In this document: positions 45,746 to 56,368 of the stretch, piece after piece
How positions within the stretch are numbered: the stretch's first letter is position 1
Layout of the letters: every line of letters begins with the position of its first letter
Source of the DNA: Plumapathes pennacea
Taxonomy: Eukaryota > Cnidaria > Anthozoa > Antipatharia > Myriopathidae
Direction: 5' to 3'
Length of the DNA stretch: 64,000 nt
Assembly: GCA_964036295.1 (NCBI GenBank)
Contig: OZ038465.1
Span: forward strand, 2,303,115-2,367,114
Program-made: the position numbers and the translations under genes
The notes under the pieces: generated by a model
What the model was told of the DNA's origin: nothing
The model's input: only the letters and a program-made list of their open reading frames with translations
The model's database searches: none

Positions 45746-48263
45746 GTAAGTTTTACTTCCAAATTTTATTCTCCACTTTACTTTGTCATGATCGACTGAC
45801 TGCTGACGGGTTCATACTGTGAACAGCTACTCGAAGGCCAAAAACATGCTGAGTATCCCTAAAACTGCTGTAAAAAAACACTGGCGTTAAACGTGTGCTT
45901 GATCGCAGGATGTCCCTATAAGTAGCGGGATTTTGTCAGAGTTCGCCGTATGCAGAAAATAACGTACGTCTGCGGCACATCCCCAAAAGTGCCAATATTA
46001 GCTGACGCATTTGATTAGTTTACGAGTAACTGCTGGATTCATGATCAACAGAAAGAAATCACACGTTCTATTAGGCCTAATCCGGAATAGGAATAACGAT
46101 ACTGATTGATAAAATATTTTGCTTTGGAGCTGAATTATGTGGAGATGTATCGGGAGCTGTTCGAAATATCAGCGTGAAGGTCATGAAAACAATCCCGAAA
46201 AACAGACACAAGCAAAACTTTGGATCATTTTAGCTATTCCTATTCCGGACTGCATACGGTCAATCGGAACGCACCCTAACAGTACTAGTGCATACAATCA
46301 GTACGGATTGTGAGTATTGCACAATTAAATTCTGTGCCAAGCCAAGTGTGGGTATATGCCACAAATATTCCTTTCCGGTTCTTATTCTTATTTTAGAAGC
46401 GGGTACTAGACAAGGATGCAAGAGAGGGTTTGTAGTTTCGTGTAACCGACACTCATTTATTCCACGACGAAATCTGAAATGAGCCTGCCTATAAAACATG
46501 AAAAGGATGCATTTTTGTCGGCCGTTCAGCGAAATCAATTATCTCTGTCATTAAATCTGTCATCATCGCTACCTGACTTTCACCATATTTACAACAAAAA
46601 ATGAACTAACAGCAAGCTGGATTTTAAGCTCCGTTTTCGAATAAACACAAGAAGACATTAAAAAGATTAACTTCGAAGTGTACCCCTTGTAATCACTACA
46701 GTTATGTGATCCCTGTAATCACTAATGCAATCGCTGTAATCTCCACTCCAGACGGGTTCAATTTTTCTGAAACTCTAATTACAGGCCCTAAACTCGTGAA
46801 ATGCACATATCGAATAAAGAATGCTGACAATCTACCGCCAAGAAGGACATCATGTACGTCAGTACCGCACAAAGTTCGTCCCGGACTACTATAATCGCCT
46901 GGGGGAGGGGGTTCTCCTTGTAATTTTAAGTCTGCCACCCTTTTCTCAAAACTCTTTACCTTATAGCCATTTCAGAGCAACATGTACAATTTTCCATGCC
47001 CTATTTCAGATCTGTACCCCAATTTTAATATCTCTTTTCAAGAAGAGCTTTTTCAAAAATTGTTACTATCTGCAACTGCATATTTTGTCAAGCACAATGC
47101 CAAAACAAACTAAATATATACCCTAGTCTAGACCAAACAGACAAACTCTATATCCTATTTCAGACTGAACCTTCCGATACCCGCTGGGGCAATCTTCATA
47201 GTGAAGAAAACCAGGTTTGACATCTGCGGACAGTGTGACACCGAATATTTTTCGGCACGACTGCCGCCACTGTAAAGACTGCAAATATGATTTCGCCATG
47301 TACCAAGGCTATTTTAATTTTGAACAGCAATCTGATGGGTTCCTTGCCCGTTCCACTCCCAAGTTAATGCAGATTCGCCCAACTTAAACTAAAGACGAAA
47401 ATTTAAGTTGATCACTCTTGAGAGTGAAAGGGTTAAACGTCCTTGGACAAGAAAAGAAATTGGTGAGTTACTGAACATAATACAATCATATCAACAATAA
47501 GTTTAGCCTGCATCGCATCCGAAGTAAAAGGCTACAGACTGTCGACTGTAGGAGTCTGATGTTCAAAGTTCATGTTATGCTCCCAAGAATAGCAAATAGT
47601 GATAATTCTTTGAGCCTGTTTTACTCCCTTCGTTCGGGTTTGCCAGGTCAATATGACAACGGTCTACACTTGTCCCCGAGACCTCCCATGGGGACGCTAT
47701 CTCGCCTCCGCGGTCAGCCGCACTGAGGAGAATAATTGTTTTAACATATACAATCGTCAGGCGGCCTCAGAAAACAGCAATATATACAAATTTGGAAATG
47801 TGTCAAATTCCTCTGCGAAATTGGACACTTACTCGGACACGAAATAGACATATTCGGCAGTCCTCGGAGTGACTGAACTTGTCCCATGTGAATCCACTAT
47901 TACAAGTCACTCACTATTGAACAGCCGCAACTCGCGTAAAGAACTGAAACCAATCAAGCGTGTCCCTTAGTACTTCTATACTTCCACTCCTAATGCTGAC
48001 CAGCGACTTCAGTTCACCTTGATAGTTAGCCTTAAAAGACGATAAATCCCATAGCTTCACTTACTCTCAAATCACTCTGCAGTGAAACGAGAACAAATCA
48101 TTTTGACACGAATTGCCATCAAGCATACAAGAATCAGGAATGGGCATCTCGTTTATTGATAGCCAGGCTTAAAATATAATGGGCTGTGGAACAGTAGCCA
48201 TTTAACAATGAGCCGGGTGGCACACATCCGTAATATAATGGTAATTCTTAACAGGGGCAATAA
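45746..48263. other. Spacer, duplicated intron remnants and a diverged MITE
   Basis: 46895-47190 resembles the GGGTACTCC MITE family (CCTATTTCAGA, GATACCCGC words). 47790-47990 resembles 42010-42240 (shared AAATTCCT(C/G)(T/C)GCGAAAT and CAATCAAGCGTGTCCC). No exon recognised. Confidence 0.4.
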
Positions 48264-48810
48264 TACGGAGCCCATTAAGGGCCATGAGGGTACGTTTTTT
48301 TTTTCGAAGTCGCGATCGCGACTTTGAACTTGCGATCGCGACTTTGAACTCGCGATCGCTACTTGAAACTTGAAACTCGCGATCGTATTACGTGTCCCCT
48401 CGTGGTGACTTGCTTCGATGGCATCTACGGAGAAGGTGCGTACGAATTTTCACGAAGGCTTAAACGTATTCCGTGACTCAAAATCAAGAATGCCAGTATT
48501 TCAGCGTAATTCAAACCCAAATGAAAATATCTTCTGATAAGGTCATCCCTTTGAACATTATTTAGCTGAATCGATGGAATGTATGCAGGAAGAACCGCCG
48601 CACAAGACGATAGACAGCTCAATAACACTATACAACAAATGGCTGGCGCCATTTTGAGATAGGAGTTTCTATGTCGCGATCGCAAGTTCAAAGTCGCGAT
48701 CGCGAGTTCTAAGTCGCGATCGCGAGTTCTAAGTAGCGATCGCGAGTTTGAAAGTCGCGATCGCGACTTCGAAAAAAAATGTACCCTCATGGCCCTTAAT
48801 GAGCTCCGTA
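48264..48810. mobile_element. IS3EU-like non-autonomous transposon with GCGATCGC arrays
   Basis: Termini TACGGAGCCCATTAAGGGCC and the complement GGCCCTTAATGAGCTCCGTA are inverted repeats. CAATAA flanks both sides exactly (48258-48263 and 48811-48816), a 6-bp target duplication. TA-Y ends and 6-bp duplications fit my recollection of the IS3EU superfamily. Eight perfect GCGATCGC octamers lie in the two arms (three left, five right) within roughly 20-base units (TCGCGATCGCGACTTTGAAC). On the minus strand a frame encodes MAPAICCIVLLSCLSSCAAV, then DDLIRRYFHLGLNYAEILAF and HGIRLSLR. The latter resembles the N-terminal helix-turn-helix of integrase-like transposases. No catalytic core is present. 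Confidence 0.75.
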
Positions 48811-50079
48811 CAATAATGATTAACCTGTACACAGTAACAAATTAAAGAAATTTGACGGAAGGTAAACGAGAGATGCCGTCGAGTGACACTTGCATGTGAA
48901 GCAGGCCTTATACCTTCTCGCGAATAGTCATGCACGCTTCACAACTATGAACAGAGTGAATACCACACACGTCCGAGCTACCGCAACAAGCGTGCATTCT
49001 AAACGTGACAAAATACATTTCTGCGGTCGTTCAGTAACTGTCCGACCCCAACTATCGTTATCCGGAGAAGCTTTAAAAAGTGCCTATTTGGCGCTAAAAT
49101 TAGCCACTGAGACGAAAATGACGAACTGCCCAATTAACTGTAAACATGTAGCTCAGTAAAAGATCCGTGATTCTCCTTTTTTACGTCTTTGAAACTGATC
49201 ACGCAAAAACCGATATTTTCACTGCAATGCGTGTGACGTCACATTATGTGAACAGCGACAGTGCGCGCAGGAGATTTGTGCTTCTCATCTCCAAGATCTC
49301 ACATGGCAGAAGTGTAGAAATTTGAAGAGATTAATAGTCTTAGCAAGAAGCCACCGTGTTGCGACCAGACGCATGACGTCACAATGGGTTAAACCGCTTA
49401 TCATTCTGCTATCAGATTTTCGACTTTTGTCACAACCAGTGGTCCGACTTCAATCGCGAAAAAAAAAAAAGTACTTCTCGGCATTTCATAAGCATGTTTT
49501 CCCCCCAAAGAAAGAGTGAAACAGCAATATACAATGTAAAATACTGCTCCCTGTTTTCGTTTCAGTAGCACTTTAAGCACAAGTCAATGCCATGTGCAGT
49601 CCAAAGTTCACTGTACTCATCATTCATACACAAACAATTTTGAAATATATACGTCTCTTCCCGCTTTCTGGTACGCCCTAAGCATTTGGATTTTGTTTTT
49701 CAACTTTTAGTTGTCTAATTTCCCTTATGTGCAGTGACGTTGTCAAACCGTTTTTTTCGCACGTGATGGGCAGTATCCCTTGAGACCGGATGTAATAAAC
49801 CAAGTATATATGAAATAACAGCTGTACTTTTGTCTTAGTTGTTGTTCCAAACGAGACCAGCAGAGCGTGATAGAAAACTTTCAAGAACAATGACTGAATA
49901 ATTTACTGACAGTAAGTTCAAACATAACTAACGAAGGGAGGTCCCTGTCTAGTCAGGAGGCCAGCAAAGAATCAATTGAACTACTTCAGCGCCACCTGCT
50001 CGGATATCATTAAAAGTGCATTCTCACACGACATCACTGAGCCACTGCCTGACTGAAGAACTCACAAACAAACAGAAAT
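48811..50079. other. Spacer upstream of the intact cystine-knot gene
   Basis: No exon recognised. It includes the presumed promoter of the gene starting at 50080. Short open frames at 48890-49159 and 49322-49519 carry no domain. Confidence 0.35.
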
Positions 50080-52374
50080 ATGGCGTTAGCACGTGCAATG
50101 GTCTTTTGCGCTGCCTTAGTGTTCTATGCTGGAGCTTGCTCAGCTGAAAAAGCCAATGAAGACCAAGAAAAGAGAGAATTTAAGCGAAGCGTGCGAGTAA
50201 GTATTTAAACAGACATCACTTGGGAAGAGGTCTAACTAGTGCTCCTCTGTCGGTTACTCTACGAACAGTCAACAAAAGTAAAGTGCGCATTTCTATATGA
50301 TATTTCAAAAATACTTTGGACAACTTTAATTTGGCAGCTAAAAATAGCTTCTTCAGAAACACACCACATTTTGAGCGACTGGAGTCCCTGTACGTGAGGT
50401 GAACTTGTTTTGGCACGGTTTTATAGTTTTCACACAAGTGTAAATATTTATCGAGCACGCTATGCCAGCAACCACTTTCCTTCGCGGAACTCCTTAATTG
50501 CATAAGTTTGACCCTGGGCCAGTACTTTCCTCGCCAAAACAAAACCATGCAGTTAGGGATTGGGTGTGAGAAGGAAACGGATCGAGCGCGAAAACTCCGG
50601 ATGCAACGTTTCATGTAGTGAGCCGTCGCCTGACTTACAATTTGAGTCAAGCTCAGGCTTAGTTGGTTTGAAAAAACATTTATTTCAGCTTGCACGCAAC
50701 TTCAAGATTCACTCATTATCCTGCAGTGCAGCGAAACGGAAAATAATGCAAATTACATGCAAATTCCAAAGCTATAAACCGACACGTGTCTCGCTGAGTT
50801 GTTTTCCAGGGGCCGGAACAGCTGTTTTTCTGAGGAAAATAATCAGGGCTTTGACGGGATTTGCATTTATCCGTTACTGGCCGGCCGGTGACGCTCTATC
50901 ACTGATCTCACGAATCCGGACAAACAACGACCAGAAGAACAATTGCGACAAAGACTTTTTATAGACACTGAACAACATGTAAGCACGCGTCTCATTAAGG
51001 TGATGTTACACGAGACAATTTTTAACGACGATTTTTCGCCCAACACCTACAATTTTGTAGCTAGCGCTTTGGCTTTTACTCTAAAAACATGGCGAACCTT
51101 CGCCAAAGCAGAATTTTGTGCAAAGATTGCTATTCATTGATAGTTCGACGATTACTAGGCAAGAAGTATAGAAAAAAAAAAATGTTGCGCAAAAAATCGT
51201 CGTTAAAAATCGTCTCGTGTAACATCACCTTCATGAAAATTGGCTGTATACGCGGGTTATACCGAGCTGCGTGCACTGTGAAACAGCACTGCACGTGCAC
51301 TGTGCTCGGATATGATCGAACAAGCGTCATACTAACGCGCGCCGGTCTGGTCACAGTGAGTGTCACATGTTAGAATGGGTCCGAGGCGTGCCCAATTTTC
51401 GCACGATGCTTCCTCTCCCCAGACCGCGCGCGCTCACTTGGCACTTGCTCGTAATATTATCGACTGTTTTGCAGTCTAGCGCGTGCATACTTAAAATTAC
51501 CACTTTGTGATATGAAGCTTTCCCACTAACAAGACGTTGTGTAAGTGACCTTAATATATCGTAAATCTGTCCTTTCGTATTCCGTAGTTAAGAAGAAATG
51601 CTGGACGCTTTCCGAACTGCGTGTATCAGCCCATAGAGGATCCATGGCCTCACACGAAGTCCAAGCGATCACTGAAAGAACAAAGTAAATAAGCTTATCC
51701 AATATACTGCTTGACGGTATGGAACAAACACAAACAAATTTATAAAGTATCTGCATAACGTTTTCTAGATGCTCCGTGTCGTTTTGACGGCTGCTGAGTC
51801 TTGTAATTTTCAGCGCATTTTGATATTTTCTCCAAAATTCAAAAATTGCTGTAATTTTTGTGCCTACTGCGCATGTCTAGGTAGAAACTATGTTATAATC
51901 TAAAACCGTTAACTTATCGGATAAGAGATCGATCAAATCGATAGCTGTTTGTCGCAACGGTTCGTAGCCAATCACAAAAAACCCTCCTGCAGAGTTTGAT
52001 TTTTTACTTAATTACCTCACAGTAGACACATGTACGCATTGCGGACCTATTTGTTCTCTGAGTTACTGTACTTTTCTTTTTGGTTTTATTTCTTAGTAAC
52101 CAAAGGTATAGAGGTGCGCTGTGCTCCTCACAAAACAGTGATTTATCTTCGTCATCCAAGTCGACATCACCACTTCTGGCCATACGCTGTGCAGCTAAAC
52201 CGCTGTGCAGGAGTTTGCCGTCGCCACAAGTCCCCAAGACTTCAAAGTTGTTCAGACACACGAAATGAAACTGTTTCCTTCTTAGTGCAGGATCTCTCTA
52301 TCGGTGGTGTAAAGAGATGCCTTGTCCGCCTTTCAAGTCACACCGGATGTACGTGTACGACCAAAGGGTGTTAA
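50080..52374 (+). CDS. Secreted PDGF/VEGF-like cystine-knot protein, intact (copy 3)
   Basis: Predicted secreted growth-factor-like protein of 163 residues. Exons are 50080-50196, 51588-51684 and 52097-52374, with phases 0 and 1. Exon 1 encodes a signal peptide (cleavage near GACSA, about residue 22) and a propeptide with dibasic sites (QEKREFKRSVR). Exon 2 adds NCVYQPIEDPWPHTKSKRS, with another dibasic site. Exon 3 holds the knot domain: C80 in RCAPHKTV, C108 and C112 in the ring motif RCAGVC (C-x-G-x-C), C123, and C156/C158 in HTGCTC (C-x-C). These are the six knot cysteines of the PDGF/VEGF fold. The two interchain cysteines are replaced (Tyr101 in WPYAV, Val111 in CAGVC). Extra cysteines are C50, C146 and C163. 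A role as receptor ligand is inferred; a divergent knot family is possible. Intron 1 contains a MITE at 50997-51231. Confidence 0.75.
50997..51231. mobile_element. MITE in intron 1 of the intact cystine-knot gene
   Basis: Near-perfect termini: AAGGTGATGTTACACGAGAC at the left, GTCTCGTGTAACATCACCTT at the right. Pairing extends through TTTTTAACGACGATTTTT. It is 235 bp with no coding content. Target duplication unclear. Confidence 0.85.
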
Positions 52375-53892
52375 TTCGTGCGCATGCGTCTCTTGGTCCG
52401 ATCATCGTGTATTACGAAATACTGATGTAAAGCTATAACTGCATATTGTGGTCCCTTGGCCATTATTAGTGCTCAGAGTTTTTTGGCAGTATCTGCCCTT
52501 CTCCTTTTGGACGTTAAAGGCCCTGGTCGAGTTTTGGCCTGTGTTTCCCTTACTTTCGTAAGTGAAAACTAGTGTACTCGGTTTTATAGCCAAACTGAAC
52601 TACTATTTATTTATTCATTCATATCTATTCAATCCGGCTTGCCAAACCGAATGACTATAAGTCAAATAATTTATGAATTACTCTGGGCATCCGCAGGTAA
52701 CATATGAGGGTTGCCCTATTCATTTTTTAACACGTTCAATCCGGCCTTGTGGCAACTTGACATTCGTTTCATGCTGAAAAACTTGAAAGTACAGAATATC
52801 ACCATCGACCAAATCCTGATTCAATCCCTTTACATACAAGAAATTTGGAAAGGAATTATCGGAAAACGATAATTTACGCTATACATGACAGCTGAAGGGT
52901 TTTCCTTTTTAGCTAATTTATACTCAAACAGCCATTTTATCTGTCCCTTAATATATTCATGCCAACGTCCAACCTTTACCAATATTATCTCTGGTGAAAA
53001 GCTGAAAAGAGAAAATGGTTTATCACTCTGGGAAGTAAAAGGCTGGTTAATAACGCTCCATCTTCGTTTGCGGTCGCCACAGTGAAAGAGACTTTAAAGG
53101 ACTACTCACACTGAACGCGACGTTGCTCAGTTGTCATAGAGCACTGTATGTGCGGCACGCATGTGGAGCCGCGTTCAGTCTATAGTTACAGTGCATCAAA
53201 TCTGAGTTTGCGCGCTGCGCCTGGCCGTGCCCCAGATTGTACTGATAACTTCATTTTATCGAAACTCCTGTCGTGGAGTTAGTTTTAGCAGTTGCTTCTT
53301 TGACCGAAGGCATATTTTATCGCGATACTTCGTGCAGGTAAAGCATGAAGCGTCGGATCCAGTGTGAATAGACTCGAACTCTCAAGGTTTATCGGCCGCG
53401 CGGGGGGTGAAAGAAGACGGGAAGGGATACGGAATATTTACGGGCTTTACTTAAAACAAAGCAAACGACGATAAGGCCTACTGGAGGGAGTCGTGCATAA
53501 GCACAGTTGTTAGCGATGCCGACCATAAGGCTTATCTGACCACTGTGGACATTGTATCTTAATATATCTTAATTCGTAGTCATAAGCTAATCGGTTTATA
53601 AATAGCACGGTACAATGCCGCTAGGGGTTTGTTCCAGGGGTGGACTTTTTTTTCGCATGCAGAGTTCAGTCCGGCCTCAAAAGGACACGCGACAGTTTTT
53701 AGAGTTCCAAATTAGTTTCTGATTGTTCTACCCGCTATACAGTTTACTCAACTACAACGACACTGCCTTTGTCATTATTCACAAATCGCCTGACGGCGAT
53801 TATCGTAATGGCTCAGGTAACTGGATTAAATAAAAGACGATACCTCTACGCGCTCTTGGTGGATTACTGATACACATGTCTTGCCACTGGGC
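52375..53892. other. Intergenic region, nothing recognised
   Basis: A stretch at 52970-53040 (ATTATCTCTGGTGAAAAGCTGAAAAGAG) resembles 30075-30120, so a dispersed repeat is present. No exon recognised. Confidence 0.35.
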
Positions 53893-53901
53893 CAGAAATT
53901 T

Positions 53902-54774
53902 GGGTGTAACGAAAACGAAGACCCCAAACTAAATTAACATAAATTTGCGGGGTCTTCGTTTTCGGTTTTCGGTGGTGGGTGTATCAAAAACGAAGACCCC
54001 AAAGGGAATCGTCCACTTTCCTGTATTTTGCGTGTGGTTTCTCTTGAAGTGATCTGTCTACAGTGTTTTGTCCAGCAAAATTGTGCAAAAGAGTTCTATT
54101 GTTACAACTAATTATGGAAGTAACTTTCCTGTCATTTTAGTCTTCTTGTTACTGTTGTTCGATATGTGCATCATTCGTTCCTACTAAGATTCTAAGCAAT
54201 CATTAAATTTTCACTGTGTCCCTAAAAGGAGCTCTATTGTTACAATATTTCATAGAAGTAACTTTCCTGGCATCTCTGTATTCTTGTTACTGTTGTTCGA
54301 TATGTCTATCGTTCCTTCCTGCTGAGGATCTCCTGAAGAGATTCTTTGCAGTCTGTTTAATATCAAACTTGAAATAAACCGACTCAACGTTTTTAATTTA
54401 CGTTGATTTTCATGTGAACTTGGTTAAATTTGCATTGTCTGGCGCGTGTTGCTTGTGCGCGCGAAAGGTGAGCCGGTCAGCGGTGCTACGCCACAAGTAA
54501 ACAACACGGTAGACAAGCTGACAGCACGATAAGCGCTACAAAACACCGTAGACAGATCACTTCAAGAGAAACCACGCGCAAAATACAGGAAAGTGGACGA
54601 TTCCCTTTGGGGTCTTCGTTTTCGGGGTCTTCGTTTTCGATACACCCACCATCGAAAACCGAAAACGAAGACCCAGAAAACGAAGACCCCGCAAATTTAT
54701 GTTAATTTATTTTGGGGTCTTCGTTTTCTGGGTCTTAGGTCTTCGTTTTCGGGGTCTTCGTTTTCGTTACACCC
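53902..54774. mobile_element. Mutator-like TIR element (873 bp, 9-bp target duplication)
   Basis: Termini GGGTGTAACGAAAACGAAGA and the complement TCTTCGTTTTCGTTACACCC. CAGAAATTT is duplicated exactly on both sides (53893-53901 and 54775-54783), and 9 bp is the usual duplication length of Mutator-like elements. Arms of about 170-250 bp are built from repeated GGGGTCTTCGTTTTC units and pair through GTCCACTTTCCTGTATTTTG. The interior has a diverged tandem duplication of about 140 bases (around 54090 and 54230, sharing GAAGTAACTTTCCTG and TTACTGTTGTTCGATATGT). No transposase. Confidence 0.85.
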
Positions 54775-54783
54775 CAGAAATTT

Positions 54784-56368
54784 CACATAGGTGTGACAAA
54801 ACGCCCAACTTCAGGAGTGGGCCTACGCCCACGTCCGGGACTATGACTCAGGCCGTTGTTTACGTCGGTGCCGGCCCGGTATGGGGGGCTCTCGCGTCAT
54901 TCGCGGTCTGCCTGGTACCCGTTGCAGCTGGGAGAGGAAAGAGGCTGTCTACTGTGATACACAGAATAATAGGGGACCTGCCCTTGTTTCTGTTCTTTCC
55001 CACTTTCTACACCCCTCGTGTCTCGTTCAGTTTGTTAACTGCGCCTTGTCATCCTCCTTCCCAGTCAGGCTTTGTCTGTCTGTCTGTTTATTATGTCTAC
55101 ATTCAGAACAATAGTACTGTAAATTGCTACTTCAGAATAACGTCTGTCATATTTCGCCAAATTTCAATTATTACTTTATCACGTACCAAAGTGAGGTATC
55201 CCAAAAAAGGAAAAGAAAACTGAGATTCGCACGAGGAAGTGACGGCTTGGAATCACAAAACTGCCAGTCTTCGAAACCCCGCTGAAAGAAAATCTTCTCT
55301 GGCACGCGAATTATGACACAGGAGTGTTTTGCGGACACTTCCATTTCCGACACCAGTCATCGCCTTTCAAGACTTTAGTTTTTTTCTTTCAAAAGGAAAC
55401 TTGGTCGTCTGCAATTTATGTTGGCCTGGTTTCAATACGTCTTTAAGTGAAACACGCCATGCAAATGATCCGCTTTCCGTTGTTGTTATTGTTGATAAAG
55501 GTTCGATTTCTGTGTCAACACAAAACATTATGCCGGCCATAATTATTGCTTTCCTCCCATTTCCAGAGTGTATTGCCGATGTCTTGTGGCCTCGCGGCTG
55601 TGTGTTGACCCGTTACTACAAAAACTTCGAAGGCTTTATTGTTCGACTGTCAGCGTTTAATAATAGCCGACGCGTGATGGAGGCCCCCGTGAAGGCCTTG
55701 GATCAGCGAGTTGTTTTGAAAGTAAAACGAAACTACCGATTGACCCGAAGACAAAACCCCCATCTTTTTTACCAGAAGTTCTAGAAATTTGCATTTGAAG
55801 ACGGAAATGAAGGCATCTGTTAATTGTCACAACTTATTTCTCAACATTCCGTGCCGCGATCCGCTTACTAGTCAGCACTAAACTCTTTTTACGTGCGCGT
55901 TTTAGTTATATAACAACATAAATCACAATTTGGGAGAAGAGAAGGGATGAGATGTGGTTTTCAAAATTTGGATGGATAACTTTTTTCAGTGTTGGCCCGT
56001 GTTTGAAAGAAATTAAAACAAGAATGCTCTTAAGTCTGCTCTGAAGTATTTTGATGCAAATTGAGCGGCTTGTCTTTGTTGATGCTCATGTGGTTTGTAT
56101 CGACCAATCACGCGAAACCTTGAGTTAAGTGGACAATGAATCCGTTCCTGCAGAAAAGCAAACAACTGAAGCGTAGAAAGATCAGTATAATTCTTGTGGT
56201 TTTTCGTCCCTGATGCCTGGCCAAAGCGGCCATCAGCAAATCCTTCCGAAAATAATGAGAAGATAATAATGCCTGACTTGCAAGACACCAGTGGTGCGGA
56301 GAGTCACGACAGCAAACGGAGACCGCAACAGTGATTTGAATTTGTAACACGTCCCGCACGAAATCGGA
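54784..56368. other. Upstream region of the celsr gene
   Basis: Contains the presumed promoter and 5' UTR of celsr. A 151-codon open frame at 55329-55784 lacks an early ATG and any domain, and was not called as a gene. Confidence 0.4.

Noticed and set aside
48300-48780. CRISPR-like repeat array (GCGATCGC units)
   Set aside because: The context is an animal genome. Units are palindromic, variable in spacing, lack unique spacers, and sit inside a TIR element with a target-site duplication.
55329-55784. 151-codon open frame upstream of celsr
   Set aside because: No ATG near its start, no domain, no splice support; likely chance.
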